From assembly GCA_964387535.1 (NCBI GenBank), contig CAYLXH010000009.1:1-27323 (forward strand): a stretch of 27,323 bases of DNA. The letters are read 5' to 3'. The stretch comes from Butyricicoccus_A sp964387535. Its GTDB lineage: Bacteria > Bacillota > Clostridia > Oscillospirales > Butyricicoccaceae. Both the position numbers and the translations under genes were made by a program. This document shows positions 1 through 7,357 of this stretch, one piece after another (the stretch's first letter is position 1; each line of letters begins with the position of its first letter). The notes under the pieces were generated by a model. The model ran no database searches. It was not told where the DNA came from and saw nothing but the letters and a program-made list of their open reading frames with translations.

Positions 1-389
1 ACACCGTGGGACAGGCTCTCTCGATTGTGGGGGGACTGGTTTTGGGACAAGCTGCGGTGGACGCCCGTCTGGTGTCCGCACCCATGGTGATTATCGTGGC
101 CTTTTCCGGCGTGACGGCGCTGATTGTGCCCAAGCTGCGCACGCCGGCGCTGTTGTTCCGATTTTTCCTGCTGTTTTGCGCTGCGGTGTTCGGGATCTAT
201 GGCATGCTGCTCGGGTTGGCGCTGATTTTGGCGCATTTGTGCCGGCTGGAGTCCATGGGAATTCCATATCTGACCAACCTGCTGGCGCGGGAGAAATACA
301 GCGGGCGGGATGTCCTGCTGCGATTCCCGTGGTTTGCGATGAAGCCGTCCCACCGGTTTCTGGCCGGACGGCGGGGAGGCCGCTCATGA
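1..389 (+). CDS. GerA-family spore germination protein, A subunit (3' end only)
   Basis: This is the last ~129 codons of a GerAA/GerKA-type protein, an inner-membrane subunit of the germinant receptor that senses nutrients in dormant spores. The reading frame is open from base 3, so the start lies outside the window. The visible part opens with TVGQALSIVGGLVLGQAAV, a strongly conserved stretch of the GerA membrane domain. At least two hydrophobic segments follow, then the family's cytoplasmic tail with a PYLTNL motif and an RFPWFAMKPSHR stretch. Its stop overlaps the start of the next gene as ATGA, so translation is probably coupled. The C- and B-subunit genes follow directly, which fixes the assignment. 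Which of the several GerA-type receptors this is cannot be told from the fragment. Confidence 0.93.
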   Translation, partial: TVGQALSIVGGLVLGQAAVDARLVSAPMVIIVAFSGVTALIVPKLRTPALLFRFFLLFCAAVFGIYGMLLGLALILAHLCRLESMGIPYLTNLLAREKYSGRDVLLRFPWFAMKPSHRFLAGRRGGRS

Positions 390-1393
390 GAGTGAGATGG
401 GTGGCGCTCGCGGTCGGCGTGCTGCTGTTGTGCGGGTGCTCGATGCAGGAGGTGGAGGAGCGCACACCGATTGCGGCGGCGTCACTGGACGTGAACGGAG
501 AGCAGGTGGAACTCACCGCGCAAACCGTGTCGGTTTCTGCGGAAGACACGGCGCCCAAAACCGAGACGAACACGGTGACGGCGCAATCGCTGACGCAGGG
601 TCTGGACCGGTTTGGGACGGCGGCGTTCTGGATTACGGCGGAGACGTTTGTGTTGTCCTCGGATGCGGCAGCGCAGGAGGATGTGACCGAGATCATTCGG
701 ACGCTGTCGGATGAGCAGACAATCCGCCCGTCGGTGCGCCTGTGTGTGGTGCGCGATGCGACCGGGCAGGAGCTGATGGAGACCGAACAGGAGGCAGATG
801 CACTGACGACGCTGCTCGATCAATCGGTGCGGGACGGACGTGCCGTGGATGTGCCGCTGTATCAGGCGCTGGATGTCAGCCGGACAGAGGGTGTGGATCT
901 GGTGCTGCCGGCGCTGCGTGTGGAGCATGGAGCGGCGCATCTGGCGGGAAGTGCGGTATTTCACGGTGCACAGCAATGTGGCTGGCTGGAAGAGGAGCAG
1001 ACGGCGGTGCTGGCTCTGCTGCGCGGAGATACGCGGCGGATCACCTTGTATCTGCAGGGCAACACGATGCATGTGACGCTGAAGCAGGCATCGGTGACGT
1101 GGGAGGTGCGCGAGAACAATGGAACGGTGCGCGCGGCGCTGACGATCACCGCAGAGGTGCCGGATTCCTCAAAACAGCGGCAACAAGAGGCGGCGCAGCT
1201 TCTCCAGACCCAGTGTGAAGAGTTGCTTGCTGTGCTCCAGAAACAGGGAAGTGATGCATTGGGTCTGGGACGAATCTGGTACCGACAGCAGCCCAAACGC
1301 TACTCGACGGAGGGTTGGGAGGCGCAGTACGCTGCGCTGCCGGTGACGGTCCAGGTGTCGCTCCGGCCGACACAGGGAGGAGAGCGCAAATGA
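386..1393 (+). CDS. Ger(x)C-family spore germination lipoprotein, C subunit
   Basis: This 335-residue protein is the lipoprotein subunit of the germinant receptor, anchored on the outer face of the spore inner membrane. The start at 386 gives a short basic N-terminus, a hydrophobic segment and a lipobox L15-C-G-C18, so Cys18 should carry the lipid. The body is long and has little sequence conservation, as is usual for GerAC proteins. The C-terminal part (about residues 230-330) has the family pattern of an amphipathic helix rich in Gln and Glu followed by a GLGRIWYRQQPKR segment and a beta-strand ending. Length is a little below the usual 370-400 residues. It overlaps the A subunit by ATGA at 386-389 and the B subunit by ATGA at 1390-1393, so the three genes form one tightly coupled operon. 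The assignment rests on lipobox, length and context more than on sequence alone. Confidence 0.88.
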   Translation: MRVRWVALAVGVLLLCGCSMQEVEERTPIAAASLDVNGEQVELTAQTVSVSAEDTAPKTETNTVTAQSLTQGLDRFGTAAFWITAETFVLSSDAAAQEDVTEIIRTLSDEQTIRPSVRLCVVRDATGQELMETEQEADALTTLLDQSVRDGRAVDVPLYQALDVSRTEGVDLVLPALRVEHGAAHLAGSAVFHGAQQCGWLEEEQTAVLALLRGDTRRITLYLQGNTMHVTLKQASVTWEVRENNGTVRAALTITAEVPDSSKQRQQEAAQLLQTQCEELLAVLQKQGSDALGLGRIWYRQQPKRYSTEGWEAQYAALPVTVQVSLRPTQGGERK

Positions 1394-2442
1394 GAGAGAG
1401 CATTCGGGGACGTCAATGCTGGGCGCTGGTTCTGCTTGTGCTGTGCGGCTATGCACTGACGATGCCCGCCGCAGGACGGGACGCCTGGTTTGCCGTGCTG
1501 CTGGCGGCGGCGGCCGCGCTGCTGCTGGTGGCGCTGACCTGCATGCCGTCGGAACAGCTGAGTGCGGATGGATTTGCTGTCATGCACGGCGTGTATGGCC
1601 GAATCGGGGGCACGGTGCTGCTGCTCCTGCTGTCGCTGCTGGCGTTCTGGGGCCTTTGCATGACAACCCTGTCGTTTGTGGTGTTCCTGCGCACCACAGC
1701 ACCGGAACTGTGGCCGGTGTGGCTGATTGCAGCCGTCGTGGTGTTTACGGCCGGATGGGTAGCGGATGGGGGCCTGATCCGTCTGGCTCTCTGGGCGGAG
1801 CCGTGCATGTGGGTGGTTCTGGCGGCACTTGTGCTGTCTCTGGTGCTCACGCTGCCGGATGCGGATGTTGCGCAGCTCCAGCCCGTTCTGGCAGACGGAT
1901 GGAGGGGAATTTCGCATGAGACGGTGCGCAGTCTGGCGCTTCCGTTTTCGGAGTGCTGGTTTGTGCTCGTATTGCTCGGCGGGCGAGGTACCCGGCTTCG
2001 CATGGGCGCACAGAAGGCAGTGGTCACGGCCGGCGTGCTGCTGTCGTGTACGGCGCTGCGCAATCTGGCGGTGCTGGGACTTGCCGGACAGCAGGCGGTG
2101 TGGTATCCGACATTTACGGCGGCGGGGCTGATCGAGCTGGGGCAGACGTTCCAGCGCGGTGAGGTGCTGGTGTCCGGCAGCCTGCTGCTGTGTGGAGTAG
2201 CACGTGCCGCGGTGTTTTTGTGCTTTGTGTCGGACGGCGTGTCCGAGAGCATTCCGGCAGTATCCCGCCGGGCGGCGCTCTGGTGTGCCGCCGTGGCGTG
2301 TGCGGTGTTGTGTATGGCACTGGTCGGCAGCACACGAGATTTCCAGCGGGCGGAGCAGTTGTACCGCATGGTACTGCTCCCGGTGCTCCTGACGGTGTCA
2401 GTGGTCACAGCGGTCGGCGCGGCGTGGAAGAGAAAACAATAA
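1390..2442 (+). CDS. GerAB-type spore germination permease, B subunit
   Basis: This 350-residue protein is almost wholly hydrophobic with about ten predicted membrane segments, as expected for the B subunit of GerA receptors. These belong to the APC amino acid/polyamine transporter superfamily and bind the germinant. Early Gly- and Ala-rich helices are followed by a central SLALPFSECWFVLVLLGG segment that resembles the conserved mid-protein region of GerAB proteins. The start at 1390 is chosen because it overlaps the previous stop as ATGA and gives the usual short N-terminus. The gene is last in an A-C-B operon; the common textbook order is A-B-C. A strong stem-loop follows directly. Germination genes of this kind are normally transcribed in the forespore by sigma-G; no promoter is in view because the operon begins outside the window. 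Confidence 0.88.
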   Translation: MRESIRGRQCWALVLLVLCGYALTMPAAGRDAWFAVLLAAAAALLLVALTCMPSEQLSADGFAVMHGVYGRIGGTVLLLLLSLLAFWGLCMTTLSFVVFLRTTAPELWPVWLIAAVVVFTAGWVADGGLIRLALWAEPCMWVVLAALVLSLVLTLPDADVAQLQPVLADGWRGISHETVRSLALPFSECWFVLVLLGGRGTRLRMGAQKAVVTAGVLLSCTALRNLAVLGLAGQQAVWYPTFTAAGLIELGQTFQRGEVLVSGSLLLCGVARAAVFLCFVSDGVSESIPAVSRRAALWCAAVACAVLCMALVGSTRDFQRAEQLYRMVLLPVLLTVSVVTAVGAAWKRKQ

Positions 2443-2469
2443 GGGCAGCGCCGGCTGAGCGCTGCCCTT
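2441..2469. terminator. Bidirectional intrinsic terminator between convergent genes
   Basis: A perfect 11-bp stem (AAGGGCAGCGC with its complement) encloses a 7-base loop between the germination operon and the convergent symporter gene. On the minus strand the hairpin is followed by a T-rich run (ATTGTTTTCTCTT), typical of an intrinsic terminator. On the plus strand the tail is weaker, so efficiency in that direction may be lower. The left arm begins at the last base of the germination permease stop codon. Confidence 0.85.
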
Positions 2470-2494
2470 GGAAGTCCGTGGGATGAAAGGTAGG

Positions 2495-3772
2495 TTAACC
2501 GTTCGTGTCGCGGTTGAATACCTCGCGATTGAGTTCTTTGCTCTGAGCGGATACGATGGTCGTGCAGACGGCATCGCCGGTGATGTTGACGGCGGTGCGC
2601 AGCATGTCCAGAATACGGTCGATACCCATAATCAAAGCGATGCCTTCGGTCGGCAGACCAACCGAGGTCAAAACCATGGACAAGGTGATCAGACCAACAG
2701 AAGGAACGCCGGCGGTGCCGATGGACGCGATGGTTGCGGTTGCGATAACCGTGAGAAGATCAGCCGGAGTCAGAGCGATGCCGTACACCTGGGCGATGAA
2801 GATAACCGCAACACCCTGCATGATGGAGGTGCCGTCCATGTTGACCGTGGCACCGAGCGGAATGGTGAAGGACGAAATCTTGCGCGACACGCCCATCTTC
2901 TTTTCCAGCGTGTCGATGGACAGCGGAATGGTAGAGTTGGAGGTCGCGGTGGTGAAGGCAAACATCATAACCGGGAAGAACTTCCGGATAAAGCGCATCG
3001 GATTGAGGCGCGTAAAGACGAACAGCAGGATCTGGTAGACGCCGAAGCACTGGATGGCAAGGGCGATGATGACGGCGCCCATATATTTCAGCATGGGCAG
3101 GAACGCGGAAAATCCGATCTCTGCGAAGGTCTTGGCGATCAGACAGAATACGCCGATCGGGGCAACTTTCATGACAGCCATCGTCATCTCCATCATCAGA
3201 TCGTTAAACTGGCTGAAGAAGTTGGAAACAGTGGATGCTTTGGAGCCCATTTTGGCCAGCAGAACACCGACGAACAGCGCAAATACGATAATTGGCAGCA
3301 TATCGCCGTTGGCCATGGAACCGATTGGGTTTTTCGGGATAATGTTGAGCAGGGTGTCTGCAAAGCTGGTGGGTTCAGCTACCGTGACATCCGTTGTATC
3401 GACCGAGTCGAGCTGAACACCGACACCCGGATTGATGAGCAGTGCCATGCTCAGCGCGACGGTGATGGCCAGTGCCGTGGTGCAGAGATAAAAGATGACG
3501 GTTTTGATGCCGACCTTACCCAATGTCTTGGTGTCGCCGATGGACATGCTGCCGCAGACCAGGGAGCAGAAGACGAGAGGAACGACCAGCATCTGCATCA
3601 GGCGGATAAAGCCTTGTCCGACGACATAGAAGATTCCACCGATCAGAACGGTATCACGGAAGGTGCCGGCCGGCATGAAGTAGTGAATCAGTACGCCGAG
3701 GACGGCGCCGCCCAGCAGGGCGATAAAGATCATGGTGGAGAGGGACAGTTTTTTCGAGTTCTTTTTTGCCAT
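2495..3772 (-). CDS. Dicarboxylate/amino acid:cation symporter (DAACS family, GltT/GltP-like)
   Basis: This 425-residue membrane protein is a sodium- or proton-coupled symporter of the glutamate transporter family. Hallmarks in order are the serine-rich HP1 loop in the form TSNSTIPLS, the TM7 cation motif NMDGT, the HP2 loop GTAGVPSVG, and the TM8 substrate motif DRILDMLRTAVNITGD. In the archaeal homologue GltPh the TM8 Asp-Asp-Arg-Thr-Asn-Asp residues bind aspartate and sodium, and all six are present here. That favours glutamate or aspartate over C4-dicarboxylates, since DctA differs at these positions. Substrate is still an inference. The gene is translationally coupled to the upstream RmlD-like gene through a TAATG overlap and ends at the shared terminator. 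Length matches the family. Confidence 0.93.
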   Translation of the reverse strand: MAKKNSKKLSLSTMIFIALLGGAVLGVLIHYFMPAGTFRDTVLIGGIFYVVGQGFIRLMQMLVVPLVFCSLVCGSMSIGDTKTLGKVGIKTVIFYLCTTALAITVALSMALLINPGVGVQLDSVDTTDVTVAEPTSFADTLLNIIPKNPIGSMANGDMLPIIVFALFVGVLLAKMGSKASTVSNFFSQFNDLMMEMTMAVMKVAPIGVFCLIAKTFAEIGFSAFLPMLKYMGAVIIALAIQCFGVYQILLFVFTRLNPMRFIRKFFPVMMFAFTTATSNSTIPLSIDTLEKKMGVSRKISSFTIPLGATVNMDGTSIMQGVAVIFIAQVYGIALTPADLLTVIATATIASIGTAGVPSVGLITLSMVLTSVGLPTEGIALIMGIDRILDMLRTAVNITGDAVCTTIVSAQSKELNREVFNRDTNG

Positions 3773-4611
3773 TATTCCATTCCTCCTGATTCCTGAATGT
3801 ATTCCGCCAGGGCGGTTTCCCAGGGCAGCGGCTGCTGCAGGCCGTCCAGACGCAGCATCATGTTGTCCAGGATGGAATACGTCGGGCGGGACTCGTCATT
3901 GCTCTCGATGGGGATGAGCTCCAACGATTTGCCGAGATAGCGCAGAATCGCCTGTGCGAACTCATAGCGGCTGCACGAGCCGGTGCAGACAGCGTGGTAG
4001 ACACCGAACAGATCCTGGTCAATAAAGGTGGCGATGACTTTTGCCAGCTCATGGGCGCTGGTGGGCGCGGCGTATTGATTGACCGGAACCTTCAGAGGGG
4101 TCTGGTCGGCTGCGGCCTGACGAACCTTGCTGACAAAGTCGTTCCCGGTGCCGTATACCCAGGAACTGCGGATGATGGTGTATCGTGTGGTCAGTGACAT
4201 GACCAGGAGCTCTCCGGCATATTTGGATTTGCCGTAAACCGAGCGCGGCTGAGCCGGGTGAAACTCATTGAACGGCTCGGAGGAGTTCTGCGCGAAGACA
4301 TCATCGGTGGACAGCTGAATCAGCTTGGCCTCTGCCAGCTCGGTCTCCATGGCGAGATTGCGCGCACCGATGGCGTTAATGCGGTACGCCTCGTCCGGGT
4401 TTGCCGCGCAGGCATCGAGGTCAGTCAAACCGGCGCAGTTGATTACCACATCGGGCCGGCTGATTTTCATATAGGAGCGAACCGCATCACGGTTGGTGAC
4501 GTCTACCTCTTTGGCGTCCGTGACAAGCAGCTCATATTCCAGCACGTCCAGCTGCTTGAGCAGGGCGGAGCCGACATGTCCGCTGGCGCCAACAATCCAT
4601 ACTTTTTTCAT
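3772..4611 (-). CDS. rfbD: RmlD/RfbD-like NAD(P)-dependent sugar-nucleotide reductase
   Basis: This 279-residue extended short-chain dehydrogenase resembles dTDP-4-dehydrorhamnose reductase, the last step of dTDP-L-rhamnose synthesis. The nucleotide-binding loop is G8-ASG-HVG14 near the N-terminus, the active-site serine/threonine region is STDDVF at 101-106, and the catalytic pair is Y126-x3-K130 in VYGKSKYAGE. The start at 4611 is preceded by a GGAGG site and begins MKKVWIVG, so the upstream in-frame extension to 4686 is rejected. The other rhamnose genes (rmlA, rmlB, rmlC) are absent nearby. A stand-alone RmlD-like enzyme may act on a different nucleotide sugar or act as a regulatory subunit, as its distant relative MAT2B does in animals. 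Its stop overlaps the symporter start by one base. Confidence 0.85.
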   Translation of the reverse strand: MKKVWIVGASGHVGSALLKQLDVLEYELLVTDAKEVDVTNRDAVRSYMKISRPDVVINCAGLTDLDACAANPDEAYRINAIGARNLAMETELAEAKLIQLSTDDVFAQNSSEPFNEFHPAQPRSVYGKSKYAGELLVMSLTTRYTIIRSSWVYGTGNDFVSKVRQAAADQTPLKVPVNQYAAPTSAHELAKVIATFIDQDLFGVYHAVCTGSCSRYEFAQAILRYLGKSLELIPIESNDESRPTYSILDNMMLRLDGLQQPLPWETALAEYIQESGGME

Positions 4612-4735
4612 TGAAAGACCTCCATTCTCTTCGCTGCATAATAAGTAAATTCTGCGCCGCACAAAGAGCATCAGGAAAAAATACATAAAAAGAAATCAGT
4701 AAATTCCACTTTTTATGCGACATATTTCCACTCTA

Positions 4736-4764
4736 ATAGTATCATTTATAGCAAAAGAAGTCAA
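4736..4764 (-). promoter_or_regulatory. Sigma-A promoter for the rfbD-like/symporter operon
   Basis: Reading the minus strand, a TTGACT -35 box (4764-4759) and a TACTAT -10 box (4741-4736) are separated by 17 bases, with a TG one base before the -10. The predicted start is about 118 bases upstream of the rfbD-like start codon, leaving an AT-rich leader. That leader contains a 9-bp inverted repeat (CATAAAAAG and CTTTTTATG, 4684-4717) followed on the minus strand by six Ts. Confidence 0.75.
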
Positions 4765-4863
4765 TTCTTGCTCCGAAAAAATGTACACAGATCGTCTGGA
4801 GGGACCAACTGAAGAGAACGTCCTGACATGGTGATCGCGAGACAGACAACGAGGAGATGCGGT

Positions 4864-5622
4864 ATGGAGACCTTTTTTGCCTTCGAGGCAGATCTTCCCG
4901 ACGGCGCGGGTTTTTCCCGGTTCGGGCTGTTTCATCTGGCATGGCTGGCTGCGGAGACCGTGCTGTGCGTTTTGGCAGCGCGGTGCGTCCCGCGCTGGAA
5001 GGCGGCCACACGCCGGATGGTGGGAAGAATCGGTGCGGTGTGGATGGCGGGAAGCGAGCTGGTGCGAATTGCGGTGCTGCAGAGCGGGGGGCATTGGGGT
5101 CGGACCGTGCTCCCGCTGCATCTATGCAGCATGGCAGTCTGGCTGTGTCTGGCGCACGCGTGGCGAGGCTGGGACTGGGTGGGCCAGACGCTGTATGCAC
5201 TGTGTCTGCCGGGGGCCTGCGCCGCGCTGTTGTTTCCGGATTGGGTGATCTATCCGCCGGGCAATTATTTCTGTCTGCACAGCTTTGCGATTCACGCAGG
5301 CACGGTGTTATATATTGTTGCGCAGACGGCTGACGGCGCGATTTTCCCGCGGCGGGATGCGTGCTGGAAGCCGGTGCTGTTTTTGTGTGCGGTGGTGCCG
5401 CCGGTATACTGGGTGGACCGGCGGATGGAGGTCAATTATTGTTTTCTGCTCCAGGCGGCACCCGGATCGCCGCTGGTTCTGCTGGAAAAGCTGGGTGCCC
5501 CATGGTATCTTCCGGGGTATGCGGCGATGATTTTGGCGGTAATCGGTTTGATGCTGGCAGGAGCACAGTACATTCGTGATTTCGCACAGAAAAAACAAAA
5601 AAAGAATGCGAGAAACCGTTGA
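4864..5622 (+). CDS. YwaF/TIGR02206-type integral membrane protein
   Basis: This 252-residue membrane protein has about seven hydrophobic segments and belongs, by pattern, to the YwaF family related to eukaryotic TMEM164. Recognisable elements are an early FGLFHLAWLA helix, the LPLHLCSMAVWLC segment in the middle third, an NYFCLHSFAIHAG segment, and a VNYCFLL segment near the end. The function of bacterial members is not established. The start at 4864 is used because GAGGAG lies about seven bases upstream; the in-frame ATG at 4828 lacks such a site. The basic tail (KKQKKNARNR) follows the last helix, consistent with a cytoplasmic C-terminus. The gene stands alone: it diverges from the rfbD-like gene, and the next promoter begins over its stop codon. 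I see no clear promoter for it. Confidence 0.75.
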   Translation: METFFAFEADLPDGAGFSRFGLFHLAWLAAETVLCVLAARCVPRWKAATRRMVGRIGAVWMAGSELVRIAVLQSGGHWGRTVLPLHLCSMAVWLCLAHAWRGWDWVGQTLYALCLPGACAALLFPDWVIYPPGNYFCLHSFAIHAGTVLYIVAQTADGAIFPRRDACWKPVLFLCAVVPPVYWVDRRMEVNYCFLLQAAPGSPLVLLEKLGAPWYLPGYAAMILAVIGLMLAGAQYIRDFAQKKQKKNARNR

Positions 5623-5653
5623 CTTTACTGTGCTAAATGAGTAATATATTACT
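5619..5653 (+). promoter_or_regulatory. Promoter and candidate operator of the amino acid ABC importer
   Basis: TTGACT (5619-5624) and TAATAT (5642-5647) are separated by 17 bases, a good sigma-A promoter about 50 bases ahead of the binding-protein gene. The -35 box overlaps the stop codon of the previous gene. A perfect 14-bp palindrome, AGTAATATATTACT (5640-5653), covers the -10 box, which is where a repressor would block RNA polymerase. No regulator gene is adjacent, so the binding factor is unknown. The palindrome is AT-rich and could partly reflect the -10 element itself. Confidence 0.75.
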
Positions 5654-5700
5654 ATGGTGCGACAGCATCACACGAAAATCATGACGTTAGGAGAATGAAC

Positions 5701-6567
5701 ATGAAAAAGATTACGGCGCTGCTTCTGGCTCTCGCCATGGCTCTGCCTCTGGCAGCCTGCGGCAATTCCTCCGGAAGCACTTCGACCGACACGGGTTCGG
5801 CAGCACAGGGTTCTGCTGTTGCGGCAGAGGATCGCACACAGCTGATTGTTGGATTTGACGCCGAATTCCCGCCGTACGGCTTCAAGGACGGCGACGAGTA
5901 CACGGGCTTTGACCTGGATCTGGCTCAGGCAGTCTGCGACTACTATGGCTGGGAACTGGTCAAGCAGCCGATTGACTGGGATTCCAAGGATATGGAGCTG
6001 GATTCCGGCTCGATTGACTGCATCTGGAACGGCTTTACGATCAATGGCCGTGAGGATGACTACACCTGGACCAAGCCGTACATTGACAACTCACAGGTCG
6101 TTGTTGTCAAGTCGGATTCCGGCATCGTTTCGGTCGACGATCTGGCTGGTAAGGTGATGGACGTTCAGGCGGATTCTTCGGCACTGGCCGCGCTGGAAGG
6201 CGAGGATGCCACCGAGATGGGACAGAAGATCTCTTCTTCCCTGGGTCAGCTGATTCAGGTTTCCAACTACAATACGGCATTTATGGATCTGGAAGCAGGT
6301 GCAGTGGATGCGATTGCCATGGATATTGGTGTGGCAAACTATGAGATCGCAAACCGTGACGGCGGCTTCACCATTCTGGCGGACGAGATTTCTTCCGAGC
6401 AGTATGGCATCGGATTCAAGCTGGGCAATACCGCACTGTGCGAGCAGGTAGAGACGGCGCTGGAGGCACTGTCGGAGGACGGCACGATTGATGATATCAT
6501 TACAAAGTGGTCTGAGATGGATGACGGCGCATACAGCTTCCTGGCGAACACCTGGTGCCTGGAGTAA
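5701..6567 (+). CDS. Amino acid ABC transporter substrate-binding lipoprotein
   Basis: This 288-residue protein is the extracellular solute-binding component of a polar amino acid importer (family 3 / HisJ-GlnH fold). A signal peptide ends in the lipobox LAAC, with the lipidated cysteine at residue 20, followed by a Ser/Gly/Thr-rich linker. The mature domain begins LIVGFDAEFPPYGFKDGD, continues with YTGFDLDLAQAVC, and contains the DCIWNGFTI and DLAGKVMDVQADSS segments typical of the family. The start at 5701 is preferred over the ATG at 5695 because AGGAG (5689-5693) then lies seven bases upstream instead of one. The permease and ATPase genes follow in the same direction after a stem-loop. 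The ligand is probably a polar amino acid, but the specificity cannot be read from the sequence. Confidence 0.95.
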   Translation: MKKITALLLALAMALPLAACGNSSGSTSTDTGSAAQGSAVAAEDRTQLIVGFDAEFPPYGFKDGDEYTGFDLDLAQAVCDYYGWELVKQPIDWDSKDMELDSGSIDCIWNGFTINGREDDYTWTKPYIDNSQVVVVKSDSGIVSVDDLAGKVMDVQADSSALAALEGEDATEMGQKISSSLGQLIQVSNYNTAFMDLEAGAVDAIAMDIGVANYEIANRDGGFTILADEISSEQYGIGFKLGNTALCEQVETALEALSEDGTIDDIITKWSEMDDGAYSFLANTWCLE

Positions 6568-6620
6568 GCGCACGCCGGTCTGAGTGACGAACAAGAGAAC
6601 TCATGCATTGGGATTGACGG

Positions 6621-6652
6621 CAAAGCGGCGGGAGATGGCGACCGCCGCTTTG
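6621..6652 (+). terminator. Intra-operon stem-loop between binding protein and permease
   Basis: A perfect 11-bp stem (CAAAGCGGCGG with its complement) with a 10-base loop lies in the 123-base gap between the binding-protein and permease genes. Only a short pyrimidine run (CTTTCTGCCTG) follows, so it is at best a leaky terminator. It could instead protect the 3' end of the binding-protein message. Such hairpins are common in importer operons where the binding protein is needed in excess over the membrane parts. Confidence 0.65.
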
Positions 6653-6690
6653 CTTTCTGCCTGTGCAGGAAAAGAGAAAGAGGGACTGTT

Positions 6691-7344
6691 GTGCAATACA
6701 TACTTTTTGTGATTGAGCAGATTGGCGCCGGCATCTCGGCTTCGCTGATGCTGTTTGTTCTGACGCTGGTGTTCTCCATGCCGCTGGGACTGCTGGTCTG
6801 CTTTGGCCGCATGTCGAAATTCCGGCCGCTTTCTCTGGTGGCGGGCTTTATCATCTCGGTTCTGCGCGGAACGCCGTTGATGCTGCAGCTGGTTGTAGTA
6901 TTTTTCGGCCCGTACTACGTCTTTGGCATCGCTGTGTCCAACACCTGGAGATTTTGGGCAGCGATTGTCGGATTTTCCATCAACTATGCCGCGTATTTTG
7001 CGGAGATCTACCGTGCCGGCATCCAGTCCATCCCCAAAGGCCAATATGAAGCGGCGGAGGTGCTGGGATACAGCCGTGCACAGACGTTCTGCAAAATTAT
7101 CTTCCCGCAGATGGTCAAGCGCGTGCTTCCGCCGGTCACCAATGAAATCATTACGCTGACCAAGGATACGTCGCTGGCGTTCGTCCTCGCGTATGCCGAG
7201 ATGTTTACGCTGGCCAAGCAGGTCGCCGCAGCAGAGGCGTCGATTGCCCCGCTGTTTGTCGCGGGTCTGTTCTACTACATCTTCAACTATGTGGTCGCTT
7301 TTGTGATGGATCGGCTGGAGCGCAGACTGGCGTACTATCAGTGA
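6691..7344 (+). CDS. Amino acid ABC transporter permease (HisM/GlnP type)
   Basis: This 217-residue inner-membrane protein has about five hydrophobic segments and carries the EAA motif that docks with the ATPase: EAAEVLGYSRAQTFCKIIF at about residues 117-135, followed by PQMV. The stretches RGTPLMLQLVVVFFG and KDTSLAFVLAYAEMF are characteristic of permeases for polar amino acids. The start is a GTG at 6691 preceded by a purine-rich AGAGGGA site. A single permease gene is present, so the membrane channel is presumably a homodimer. The ATPase gene begins 13 bases downstream. The gene lies beyond the stem-loop at 6621-6652, which may lower its expression compared with the binding protein. Confidence 0.95.
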   Translation: MQYILFVIEQIGAGISASLMLFVLTLVFSMPLGLLVCFGRMSKFRPLSLVAGFIISVLRGTPLMLQLVVVFFGPYYVFGIAVSNTWRFWAAIVGFSINYAAYFAEIYRAGIQSIPKGQYEAAEVLGYSRAQTFCKIIFPQMVKRVLPPVTNEIITLTKDTSLAFVLAYAEMFTLAKQVAAAEASIAPLFVAGLFYYIFNYVVAFVMDRLERRLAYYQ

Positions 7345-7357
7345 GGAGGAAGATCGT

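Noticed and set aside
2468..3796. Open frame of 442 codons on the plus strand opposite the symporter gene
   Set aside because: It is antisense to a clear DAACS transporter, is highly charged and low in complexity (runs of Asp, Gly, His, Arg), and matches no family; it is a shadow of the GC-rich codon pattern.
4612..4686. Upstream in-frame extension of the rfbD-like gene to 4686
   Set aside because: The extension would place 25 odd residues before the nucleotide-binding strand and lacks a ribosome site, whereas 4611 has GGAGG and begins MKKVWIVG.
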